From an uncultured Oscillospiraceae bacterium (lineage in GTDB: Bacteria > Bacillota > Clostridia > Oscillospirales > Oscillospiraceae), in contig CAJUPG010000012.1 of the NCBI GenBank assembly GCA_910588455.1, positions 1 through 34,852 of the forward strand: 34,852 bases of DNA, read 5' to 3'. A model generated the notes under the pieces. That model was given only the letters and a program-made list of their open reading frames with translations. It made no database searches and was not told the origin of the DNA. Positions within the stretch are counted from its first letter, which is position 1. Each line of letters opens with the position of its first letter. Positions 1 through 7,250 of this stretch are shown piece by piece. The translations under genes were made by a program, and so were the position numbers.

Positions 1-55
1 GATCACTCCCACGGGATTTTAAGTCCCGGGCGTCTGCCAATTCCGCCACTCCGGC
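1..55 (-). tRNA. tRNA-Leu(UAA), 3' part outside the window
   Basis: Read on the minus strand, the 5' end at 55 begins GCCGGAGTGGCGGAATTGG, the usual start of a bacterial tRNA-Leu: a 7-nt acceptor strand, then a D arm containing GCAGACGC. The anticodon stem-loop is CGGGA-CTTAAAA-TCCCG, giving anticodon UAA. The window ends inside the long variable arm, so the T arm and 3' acceptor strand are not visible. It has its own promoter upstream. Leu tRNA genes are common insertion sites for integrative elements, but no integrase is seen here. Confidence 0.93.
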
Positions 56-93
56 CAGTCTGCTGGCGGCTTCCGGTCTGTAAGCGCTTTATT

Positions 94-122
94 ATGATAG
101 CATAGAACCGTTCCGCTGTCAA
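94..122 (-). promoter_or_regulatory. sigma-A promoter of tRNA-Leu
   Basis: On the minus strand there is a perfect -35 TTGACA (117-122), a 17-nt spacer and a -10 TATCAT (94-99). Transcription would start near position 87, about 30 nt before the tRNA 5' end at 55. The -35 box overlaps the stop codon of the decayed permease reading frame. Confidence 0.8.
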
Positions 123-295
123 GCTAAAATTTTTAAAGCCTTCGATTGTTTCAGTTCCAGAATCTTTTTCGTTTCTTCCATATTGAACAGGCTGCTGACT
201 CCGTCGCCCAGCAGATTGCAGCCGAGAACGATCAGGACCACCAGAACAAGCCCCGGCGGAAAATTTGAAGCAGCCGCCAAAACACCGGGCCTGCG
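119..295 (-). pseudogene. Remnant of a DppC-type ABC permease C-terminus
   Basis: A short minus-strand frame, open from GTG at 364 and ending at 119, contains about 30 residues (274 down to 182) with PPGLVLVVLIVLGCNLLGDG followed by VSSLFN. This closely resembles the last transmembrane segment and FNLLGDGLRDALDP-like tail of dipeptide/oligopeptide permeases of the DppC/OppC family. Upstream the frame loses any resemblance to a permease, and the other two minus frames do not continue it, so only the end of the gene survives. It lies directly downstream of the PepT-like peptidase, which fits a former peptide-uptake operon now deleted. A de novo small protein overlapping the peptidase stop cannot be excluded. 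Confidence 0.5.
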
Positions 296-356
296 GAAAC
301 ACGGCAGAACGCAAACCAGAGCGGCATTCTCTGCCGCCCTGGTCAGAATGGTCCCG

Positions 357-1463
357 TCACTCACCTCGGATCAGGTCTGCGCACACCTCCGCCGCCCGCA
401 GCATATCCCGAATGCACAGCCGCTCCTGGTTGGTGTGTACCCGCTCCATGCCTACGCCTATGGCTACCGCCGCAATGCCGTGCTGATTGAACACGTTTGC
501 GTCGCTGCCTCCGCCGCTGACCGCGGGATCAGGGTCAAGTCCATTTTTTCGCACAGCGGCAAACACCTGGCGGACCAATTCGCTGTCCGGGTCATGCTGA
601 TAACCCGGATAGCTGGTCTCGACCTGGCAGTTCAGTACTGCACCGAAGGATTCACAGGCCCGCTCCAAACAATGTACCATCTGACTGGTCTGCCGCTTGA
701 GCTTTTCCGCACTGCGGCTGCGCACCTCCAGCACCAGCCGCGCCTTTTCCGCCACAATATTGGTTGGTCCATCCGCCAGAAAGGTACCGATGTTGCAGGT
801 TGTTTCCTCGTCAATACGCAGCAGCTCCATAGCGGCTACGCCGTGGGCCGCCGCCTGGATGGCGCTGACTCCTTTTTCGGGCTCCAGGCCCGCGTGGGCC
901 TTTTTTCCAAAAATCTCCGCGTAAATTTTGTTTTGTCCCGGGGCTCCGACAATCACTTTTTCCGGTCCCCCATCCGAGTCCAGTACAACACACTTTTTGG
1001 ATTGCAGTCTGCTGTAATCCAAATGCTTGGAGCCCAGCATTCCACTTTCCTCCCGCACGGTAAATACCACCTCCACCGTGCGGCAATGGTCCCTGGCTGT
1101 GCGTTCCAGCGCCTCCATAATTGCGCAGATTCCCGCCTTGTCGTCTCCGCCTAACACCGTCGTGCCGTTGGAATAGAGATAGCCGTCTGCCCCTGCAACC
1201 GGCTGAATCCCTTTCCCTGGAGCAACGGTATCCATATGGGCACTGAAAAGAATCGGCGCAAGCTTTGGGTCTCCTTGGCGCACCGCATACACATTGGAGC
1301 CACTTGTTTTTGCCATCTCCTGAATGCAATCGGTTGTGACACAGCAGCCAAGACGCTCCAGATCCACGGCCAGCCTCTGCGCGATTGCGGCTTCATCTCC
1401 TGTCTCACTGTCAATTTTTACATAGTCTAAAAAACGGCTGATGATGCGTTCCTGCGTGTTCAT
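357..1463 (-). CDS. PepT-like M20 family tripeptidase/aminopeptidase
   Basis: A 368-aa zinc metallopeptidase of the M20/M25 group, closest in layout to PepT-like proteins that release N-terminal residues from small peptides in the cytoplasm. Metal-site motifs are visible in order: SAHMDT (H76, D78), LGGDDKAG (D107/D108), the catalytic pair REES (E138-E139), LDSDGG, and a C-terminal ERVHTNQE carrying the last histidine. The longer frame begins at 1550, but ATG at 1463 is chosen because AAGGGGAT lies just upstream and MNTQERIISRF is the normal family N-terminus. It has its own promoter at 1522-1550. The decayed ABC permease downstream suggests it once processed imported peptides. The exact peptide specificity cannot be told. 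Confidence 0.88.
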   Translation of the reverse strand: MNTQERIISRFLDYVKIDSETGDEAAIAQRLAVDLERLGCCVTTDCIQEMAKTSGSNVYAVRQGDPKLAPILFSAHMDTVAPGKGIQPVAGADGYLYSNGTTVLGGDDKAGICAIMEALERTARDHCRTVEVVFTVREESGMLGSKHLDYSRLQSKKCVVLDSDGGPEKVIVGAPGQNKIYAEIFGKKAHAGLEPEKGVSAIQAAAHGVAAMELLRIDEETTCNIGTFLADGPTNIVAEKARLVLEVRSRSAEKLKRQTSQMVHCLERACESFGAVLNCQVETSYPGYQHDPDSELVRQVFAAVRKNGLDPDPAVSGGGSDANVFNQHGIAAVAIGVGMERVHTNQERLCIRDMLRAAEVCADLIRGE

Positions 1464-1521
1464 TTGAACTGATCCCCTTTTTTCCACGTTATCGCGGTTT
1501 ATTCCGTATTTTACCCAGAAG

Positions 1522-1550
1522 AGCATAACATAAAAATTGGAGAAAAGCAA
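1522..1550 (-). promoter_or_regulatory. Probable promoter of the PepT-like peptidase
   Basis: On the minus strand, -35 TTGCTT (1545-1550), a 17-nt spacer and -10 TATGCT (1522-1527). The predicted start near 1515 leaves a leader of about 50 nt. The repeat pair at 1561-1581 sits directly upstream of the -35 box, about 46 to 66 nt before the start, where an activator could bind. Confidence 0.6.
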
Positions 1551-1560
1551 TTTCCCTCAT

Positions 1561-1656
1561 GTCTACCAAAAGTCTACCAAAAAACAAATGCAACCCCTTG
1601 CGGCGCAAGGGGTTGCATTTTTGCGTTCTGGCGCAGGTCTACCAAATGTCTACCAA
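1561..1656. repeat. Two pairs of GTCTACCAAA direct repeats, 11-bp period
   Basis: GTCTACCAAA occurs at 1561-1570, 1572-1581 and 1637-1646, and as GTCTACCAA at 1648-1656. Within each pair the copies are 11 bp apart, close to one helical turn, and the two pairs start 76 bp apart on either side of a perfect hairpin. Helically phased direct repeats are typical of recombinase arm sites or of operators that bind several protein units. Nothing in the window identifies the protein. Confidence 0.75.
1586..1620. terminator. Perfect 16-bp hairpin, terminator-like on both strands
   Basis: The arm AAATGCAACCCCTTGC (1586-1601) and its exact reverse complement (1605-1620) enclose the 3-nt loop GGC. T-rich sequence follows on the plus strand and A-rich sequence precedes it, so it could stop transcription in either direction. 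No gene in the window ends at it, because both flanking genes point away. It may therefore be left from a lost gene, or it may insulate the two divergent units. Confidence 0.65.
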
Positions 1657-1667
1657 GGTCACGTTTT

Positions 1668-1699
1668 GCCCGGAAATCCACAGGATTTCCGGGCTTTCT
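1668..1699 (+). terminator. Perfect 12-bp hairpin, terminator-like
   Basis: GCCCGGAAATCC (1668-1679), loop ACA, then the exact complement (1683-1694), followed on the plus strand by TTTCT and a nearby TTTT run. There is no plus-strand gene upstream for it to end. It lies about 130 nt before the S-layer gene, so it may be either a leftover terminator or a structured part of a long leader. Confidence 0.5.
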
Positions 1700-1822
1700 G
1701 CTTGTTTTCGCAACTATTTTCCGGCTGTAAGGGTCGTTATACCGGCCTAGTGGCCCTAAAAGTTCTCCAAAACCTCGAAAAAGGGCGAAAAGCCCAACAT
1801 TTTAAAAAGGAGGAACTCCAAA

Positions 1823-4800
1823 ATGAGAAACCTGAAGCGCGCTCTCAGCCTGGCTCTGGCTTCCGTTATGCTCCTGGGCATGATGGTCACCGGCGCCGGC
1901 GCTGCGAGCAACAGCTTCACTGATTTCGACCAGATCGTAAATCAGGAAGCTGCTGAGGTCACTTCCGGGCTGGGCATTTTCGACGGTTACACCGACGGAA
2001 GCTTCGGTCCCGAGAATGTGGTCACCCGCGCCGAGATGGCCGTTATTATCTGCAAGCTGCTCAACGGCTCCGACGTGGACCCCGGTAACTTTACCGGCAT
2101 CGCCAAGTTCACCGACGTCCCCAGCTGGGCCGAGGGCTACGTCAACTACTGCAACAGCATGGGCATTGTGGTGGGCGTGGGCGACGGCAAGTTCGACCCC
2201 AACCGCACCGTGAGCACCGTTGAGGCGGCCACCATGCTGCTGAAGGCCCTGGGCTACTTCATCGAAGAGGATCAGCTGGGCGCCGACTGGAAGACCGTGG
2301 TCACCGGCCGCGCCACCTCCCTGCACCTGTACGGCGAGCTGACCCTGTCTGTGGATGAAGCTCTGACCCGCGACAACGTGGCCGAGCTGGTATTCCACAC
2401 CCTGTTCGCCCAGCGGGTGGCCTATGACGACAACCGCCATCTGTACGTGAAGAACACCGACCGTGACGTGGTTGTCACCAACGGCACCGACGACAAGGAC
2501 AACACCTTTGCCATGAACACCTTCGGGATGTGGTATGTGGACGGTATCGTCACCGCCAACAGCTACACCGACGACTCCCTGTCCGAGACCACCAACAACA
2601 AGCCCCGCACCATGGTGTGGTTTGAGGGAAGCAATGTGAATCTGGGCGACGGCCCCGTGGCGCAGTACGCCTTTGAGTACACCACGGGCCTGGACATGAT
2701 CGGCCACGCCGCCCGGACCTACTACTCCATCGAGAAGCGCGCCCCCGTGGTGTACGCCATTGTGGACCGCGCCACCAAGACCGAGTACATCACCTATGAC
2801 AGCAACACCACCCGTCTGGCGGACGCCGCCAATGAGGCCGGCTTCCGCAAGAACTCCGTTCTGCTGACCGACAGCGGCGATTACCTGGTCAACTACGACT
2901 GGAACGTCACCGTGAAGGACCTGGCCAATACCTCCAAGAACGTCGTTCTGAACGGGCCCGACGTGGCCAAGACCCTGCTGCTGATCTCCAACAGCTCCGA
3001 CTACAAGGTCGATTACGTCATTGTTCTGGACCAGTACCTGGACACCGTGCGCCGGGTGGTGGATAAGAATACCCTGATGAAGTACGACCTGACCAGCGGC
3101 AACGGCAGCAAGCAGAACATTACCCTGGAAGAGCTGGCCGAGAAGGACTACGTTGTGGTCACCGACATCGGCAAGCAGGGCGAGATGTTCAACCTCTACA
3201 AGCCTGAGACCGCCGCCGCCAACATCACCAAGATCACCGGCGTGTCCGACGGCAGAGGCACCGTGAAGTCCATCCTCGCCGACGGCACCGAGTATAAGGG
3301 CTCCCCCGTGGCCATCTACGGCGGCAACCGGGTGGAGAACCTGGAGAACACCACCGACTTTGAGGACATCGCTACCATCGGCGAGAGCACCCTGATTCTG
3401 GACTTCCAGGGTAAGGTAATCGGCCTGGGCGAGCCCGAGAAGGTCACCAACTACGCCTATGCCGCCCAGTTCGGCGTGTGGCACACCGGCGGCAGCCTGA
3501 ACACCGAGTACAAGCTGACCGTTAAGCTGCACTTCATCGACGGCACCTCCGGCGTGTATCTGGTGAACACCGGCGACAGCAAGAATATCAACACCTTCTA
3601 TAAGCTGAAGATGAGCGCCGCGGGCGGTGCTACCAGCGCCGCGCAGGCCGAGAATACCGCCAAAATCCTGAACACCGGTTCCACCACCGGGACCTATAAT
3701 CCCAAGCTGACCTATCTGGACACCATCTCTGTGGATGAGGCCACCGGCGCGCTCCAGAATTCCACGAACGGCGGTCTGGGTGTGTACAAGGTCTCGGTCC
3801 GTGCCGACGACACCGTGGTCATGACCGCGCTGAAGAGCGATATGGCCAATCAGGTCGATGTGGGCACCCGCCTGGTTCCCGGCCATTCCACTCTGGTGAA
3901 GAACAATGGCTCCAACGTGACCAGCACCTTCCCCGGTTCCCCCGCTTTCTATCAGACCAATAAGACCGTTTACTTCTATGTGGACGGCTCCTACACCGCC
4001 GATACCCTGTCCGTGGGCACCCGTACCGGCGTGACCAATGCCAAGGGCATCACCCACGACACCAGTGACCACGACGAGAATCTGGTCAAGGAGACCTTCG
4101 AGCAGATCTTCGTCACCGACGTGCCCGGCGCCAACAGCCGCGACACCGTGGAGGCCGTGATGATTTACGGTCTGGACCTGGGCGCGAACACCGATCTGTA
4201 CTTCTACCGTCACGGCAATTACCACATCACCACCAGAGCCAACGCGCCTGCCAGCAGCCGCGCCTCTGACAACGATCTGGTAATCACCTACGACCTGTAC
4301 ACCGCTGCCGGTGAGGTCTACTCCAAGACCTATGACAACGACGGCAAGGGCTACGATATGGATACCGCCAAGAACACCGTGGAGAGCAAGCCCACCGGCT
4401 GGTATGAAATCGGCTCTAAGGACCTGAAGGACAAGTACGTTCTGGACAACAACAGCGACGTGGACAAGATTAAGTTCAATCCCGCCAGCACCAACCGGAA
4501 CGACAAGACCAAGAACGTATATGTGCTCAACGCCCAGGCGGAGCACGACGAGTTCGTGAAGAACATCTACACTCGCGTGGACAACGTGGGCGGCATTATC
4601 CTGGACAACGCCCTGGTTGTGGACGCCTGCAACAGCGGCCTGGACAGCGTGAGCGACATTGCCAGCGCCTGCAAGGCCAACCACCTGGTACGCATCTCCT
4701 ACACCTATAAGGTGACCGGCGACGACGCGTTCAAGGTTTCCACCGTGTTTGTGACCGGCTATGACCCCGCCGAGAACAGCAAGCCCTCCGTGAGCCACGA

Positions 4801-6541
4801 CGGGCTGTACACCGTGTATAACCCCCTGACCGGCGGTCTGGACGTGTTCGACGATGTGAAGAATCCCGCTACCTCCGAGCAGCTGGCCGCGGCCGCGAAG
4901 GCTGCCTTTGAGGGCGCTGGCTTCACCGTGACCAACGTGTACCCTGAGGGCCTGGGCAACAAGGCTTGGGTGATGACCATCGCCAAGGACGGCATGACCC
5001 AGTATGTGACCAACAAGCAGGGCGGCGGCTCCTTCGGTTACTTCACCTACATGGACCGCGTACGTGAGATGGTTAAGATTAACGTTAACGGCGTGTTCAG
5101 CGGCTACTATCCCACGCCTGATGACGGTACGAACATTGCCGCTACCCTGAAAGCGGCGGCGAATACCTCCATCATTAAGGGCAGCGCCAAGACTCTGTTT
5201 GCCACCACGAACGCTGCGGGTGAATTCAAATATCCTGCAACTTCCGCCGATAAGGGCGTGACCATCGACTTCGGCGAAGCCGTGAAGGTGGATACTATCA
5301 CTGGCGTTACTGTCGATTACCAGGCCACCGCCACCAAGAGAGAGCCTGTGTATGCGGGCGATTATGTACCCATGGGCACAGAGCTTACCATCACGATCGC
5401 TGGCGATGCGACGGGCAAGGCCATTGTTGTTGCTCGCGGCGACAAGACTGATGTGACTGGTGAGGTTGGCGTTGGTACTCTGGAGTACGTTGCGACTAAG
5501 GGTGATGTACTGAAGATTACTGCGGGCAACTACGTGAAGCTGGTTGTTGGTACTGGGATGACCGTGAAGTATATGCCTTCTGGCAAGTCTGCGGAGGCGG
5601 ATATTGTGACCGTCAATGCGGGTAGCTACGCCGTTGCGTCTGGCTGGACACTGAAGGAAATCAATGGCGAAAGTACAACTGGAAGCGCTATCCTGGTGCA
5701 GCCCAGTGCCGTCGGCGATCCCGTTAAAGCTAGCGAACTGGTTGCGAGTGCTGTATCGGTAGCAATTAGTAGCTACAGTAATGTCTCTAAGGACACCTAC
5801 ATCTACGCTCCTCAGCAGATTGAAATTGTGAAAACTGCTGCGACCAGCACGACAGTTGCGGCGAATAAGTTGACCGCTACAATTCCCGCTCAGTTCGCTA
5901 GTGACACAAAAGCGAATATTACCACCAATTACTACGTTGCGGTTGGTACTACCGTGAACGTGGAAACCATCGGCACCAGTGAGGGTCTGTACGTCACCGT
6001 GGATGGCGTGAAAACTGGTACTGAGGCCGATAACGTGAATGTGGGCAAGGGTAGCTTTGTTGTGACCGCCAAGGCCACCGGCAAGATCGTGTTGGATACT
6101 GGCCGGACCGAGCGGCCCCCCGAAGTTACCATTCCCGACACTAACGATCCCAGTGGCGGGGAGAACGAGAGCCTGAAAAATAAGCTGATTGCGTCTGGTA
6201 TTAAGCCTGAAGATGCCGAGAATGCGGTTCGGAACGGCGACTTGATCTTCCTGTGGGTGCGTACAGAGGCTGGCAGTGGTGCCGTGACCGTGACGCCGGG
6301 CGCGGGCAATACCGCCGATGCGAAGGAAACTTCCACCTATAACTTCACCTGGGACAAACCGAACCCGGATGCTGCGATTATCATCGGTACAACCCACGAT
6401 TATCAGACCAGCAACAGTGGGAGTCCCTATCCCGCCGGAACGTGGAACTACACCCTGACTTTTAATGGAAGTGTTGTTGCATCTGGTAACTTTACCACAG
6501 GAGCTGACGGTAAGGTGACTGACATCAACTCTAATAACTAA
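1823..6541 (+). CDS. Large secreted S-layer-homology (SLH) domain protein
   Basis: A 1572-aa exported surface protein. A signal peptide covers residues 1-28 (RNLKRA basic end, hydrophobic core, cleavage near GAGA-ASN). Three SLH repeats follow at roughly residues 33-75 (FDGYTDGSFGPENVVTRAE), 91-141 (VGDGKFDPNRTVSTVEA) and a weaker one at 150-196 (EALTRDNVAEL). In this family they bind secondary cell-wall polymer and hold the protein on the cell surface. The remaining ~1350 residues are Thr/Asp/Asn/Gly-rich, beta-type sequence without a recognised enzyme motif, so a structural S-layer or surface role is likely. ATG at 1823 follows AAGGAGG by 9 nt. Codon choice is strongly G/C-ending up to about 5140, then clearly relaxed to the end, suggesting that the C-terminal third has a different history. 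A strong hairpin terminator follows the stop. Confidence 0.9.
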   Translation: MRNLKRALSLALASVMLLGMMVTGAGAASNSFTDFDQIVNQEAAEVTSGLGIFDGYTDGSFGPENVVTRAEMAVIICKLLNGSDVDPGNFTGIAKFTDVPSWAEGYVNYCNSMGIVVGVGDGKFDPNRTVSTVEAATMLLKALGYFIEEDQLGADWKTVVTGRATSLHLYGELTLSVDEALTRDNVAELVFHTLFAQRVAYDDNRHLYVKNTDRDVVVTNGTDDKDNTFAMNTFGMWYVDGIVTANSYTDDSLSETTNNKPRTMVWFEGSNVNLGDGPVAQYAFEYTTGLDMIGHAARTYYSIEKRAPVVYAIVDRATKTEYITYDSNTTRLADAANEAGFRKNSVLLTDSGDYLVNYDWNVTVKDLANTSKNVVLNGPDVAKTLLLISNSSDYKVDYVIVLDQYLDTVRRVVDKNTLMKYDLTSGNGSKQNITLEELAEKDYVVVTDIGKQGEMFNLYKPETAAANITKITGVSDGRGTVKSILADGTEYKGSPVAIYGGNRVENLENTTDFEDIATIGESTLILDFQGKVIGLGEPEKVTNYAYAAQFGVWHTGGSLNTEYKLTVKLHFIDGTSGVYLVNTGDSKNINTFYKLKMSAAGGATSAAQAENTAKILNTGSTTGTYNPKLTYLDTISVDEATGALQNSTNGGLGVYKVSVRADDTVVMTALKSDMANQVDVGTRLVPGHSTLVKNNGSNVTSTFPGSPAFYQTNKTVYFYVDGSYTADTLSVGTRTGVTNAKGITHDTSDHDENLVKETFEQIFVTDVPGANSRDTVEAVMIYGLDLGANTDLYFYRHGNYHITTRANAPASSRASDNDLVITYDLYTAAGEVYSKTYDNDGKGYDMDTAKNTVESKPTGWYEIGSKDLKDKYVLDNNSDVDKIKFNPASTNRNDKTKNVYVLNAQAEHDEFVKNIYTRVDNVGGIILDNALVVDACNSGLDSVSDIASACKANHLVRISYTYKVTGDDAFKVSTVFVTGYDPAENSKPSVSHDGLYTVYNPLTGGLDVFDDVKNPATSEQLAAAAKAAFEGAGFTVTNVYPEGLGNKAWVMTIAKDGMTQYVTNKQGGGSFGYFTYMDRVREMVKINVNGVFSGYYPTPDDGTNIAATLKAAANTSIIKGSAKTLFATTNAAGEFKYPATSADKGVTIDFGEAVKVDTITGVTVDYQATATKREPVYAGDYVPMGTELTITIAGDATGKAIVVARGDKTDVTGEVGVGTLEYVATKGDVLKITAGNYVKLVVGTGMTVKYMPSGKSAEADIVTVNAGSYAVASGWTLKEINGESTTGSAILVQPSAVGDPVKASELVASAVSVAISSYSNVSKDTYIYAPQQIEIVKTAATSTTVAANKLTATIPAQFASDTKANITTNYYVAVGTTVNVETIGTSEGLYVTVDGVKTGTEADNVNVGKGSFVVTAKATGKIVLDTGRTERPPEVTIPDTNDPSGGENESLKNKLIASGIKPEDAENAVRNGDLIFLWVRTEAGSGAVTVTPGAGNTADAKETSTYNFTWDKPNPDAAIIIGTTHDYQTSNSGSPYPAGTWNYTLTFNGSVVASGNFTTGADGKVTDINSNN

Positions 6542-6571
6542 GACCAAGTAAATTTCCCAAAACGAAAGGAG

Positions 6572-6600
6572 ACCCCCGGGACGCAAGCCCCGGGGGTTTC
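6572..6600. terminator. Terminator after the S-layer gene
   Basis: ACCCCCGGG (6572-6580), 8-nt loop, CCCGGGGGT (6589-6597), then TTTC. It lies 31 nt after the SLH stop and 11 nt before the convergent stop at 6608, so it may serve both genes. The T run is short. Confidence 0.75.
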
Positions 6601-6607
6601 CCCATCT

Positions 6608-7048
6608 TCAGCGAAACGCAAAGTAAATGAACGTCCCGTTGCCGTTTGTTCCGTTTCCGTACGGGTCCGCGCTCAGTTTAAAGCCATCGTCCACGATTTG
6701 AAGATGGACTGAGCTTCTTCCGTCCACGGCCATCCCGAAAAATTCGGTTGTATCGAAGCGCAACGCCGTAGGCACCACAAACACGAATTTGGGCCGGAAG
6801 CCCAGTTCGATCACCCGGCCATTTACGTTATTTCCGGAGTAGGCCCCCGCCACGAAGGGCGGGAAGCCGGTGGTGTATGCGACGTCCGCCAGCTGCTGGA
6901 CCTGGGTTTTGGCGGCGCTGGCCGTGGCTTCGATCCGGGCCAGGGCCGCGTCCAGAGCGGCGTTGTCGGCGTTGAAGTCCTCCCGGAGCACTCTGTCGGC
7001 GGGCTCCCACTGGCATAAGCTGTAATTTTGGGTGTGGTTGGTTGACAT
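6608..7048 (-). CDS. Orphan phage tail-fibre-like small protein
   Basis: A 146-aa protein whose N-terminus (QNYSLCQWEPADRV followed by LREDFNADNAALDAAL) matches a short module that I recognise from tail-fibre and baseplate-associated proteins of Clostridia phages and prophages. It continues with a short helical stretch (about 35-55) and a beta-rich C-terminus with GFRPKFVFVVP, QIVDDGFKL and the terminal FIYFAFR, also typical of such tail proteins. No other phage gene is nearby. ATG at 7048 is chosen over the upstream start at 7078 because AAGGAGG sits 7 nt before it. There is no signal peptide. It converges on the S-layer gene. It may be a domesticated phage gene or a leftover. Function unknown. 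Confidence 0.7.
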   Translation of the reverse strand: MSTNHTQNYSLCQWEPADRVLREDFNADNAALDAALARIEATASAAKTQVQQLADVAYTTGFPPFVAGAYSGNNVNGRVIELGFRPKFVFVVPTALRFDTTEFFGMAVDGRSSVHLQIVDDGFKLSADPYGNGTNGNGTFIYFAFR

Positions 7049-7123
7049 TTGGATTTCCTCCTTAAAAAGTAGTTTCATAAAGGGTGGAGATCCGGGAAAA
7101 GTTGTACGTTTGCATACACGTAA

Positions 7124-7141
7124 CGAAAAAAATTTTTTTCG
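7124..7141. repeat. A7T7 palindrome
   Basis: CGAAAAAAATTTTTTTCG is a perfect 18-bp palindrome in the 202-bp gap between the tail-like gene and the symporter gene. Runs of A followed by T give rigid, bent DNA and often lie upstream of promoters. It lies upstream of the 6608-7048 gene. It may also act as a late T run for the minus-strand terminator at 7157-7202. A clear promoter was not seen. Confidence 0.5.
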
Positions 7142-7156
7142 CTGGAGCTGAAATAC

Positions 7157-7202
7157 GCACGTCCCCCCGCAGCGGACCCGAATCCGCCGCAGGGGGACGT
7201 GC
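7157..7202 (-). terminator. Hairpin after the symporter operon
   Basis: GCACGTCCCCC (7157-7167) pairs exactly with GGGGGACGTGC (7192-7202), and an inner GCGGA/TCCGC stem (7172-7176, 7183-7187) encloses a 6-nt loop. It begins 48 nt after the minus-strand stop at 7251. No T run follows immediately. The nearest is in the A7T7 palindrome about 16 nt further on. Confidence 0.6.
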
Positions 7203-7250
7203 GCGCGTTGGCTTATAGTAGAGGTTGGAGACTGGCAATGGAAGCAGGGG

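Larger units (their letters stand above)
1464..1822. other. Intergenic region between divergent peptidase and S-layer genes
   Basis: These 359 bases hold no convincing gene. From left to right: the peptidase promoter (1522-1550), a pair of 11-bp-period repeats (1561-1581), a perfect hairpin (1586-1620), a second repeat pair (1637-1656), a second perfect hairpin (1668-1694), and about 130 nt leading to the S-layer gene with its ribosome site AAGGAGG at 1807-1813. A clear -35/-10 pair for the S-layer gene was not found, although high expression would be expected. The short plus-strand frames here have no recognisable product. Confidence 0.6.

Noticed and set aside
1802..6586. A 1594-aa open frame on the minus strand opposite the S-layer gene
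   Set aside because: It mirrors the biased codons of the real plus-strand gene, has a low-complexity His/Gly/Val/Leu-rich sequence and no domain; the plus strand shows a signal peptide, SLH repeats and a ribosome site.
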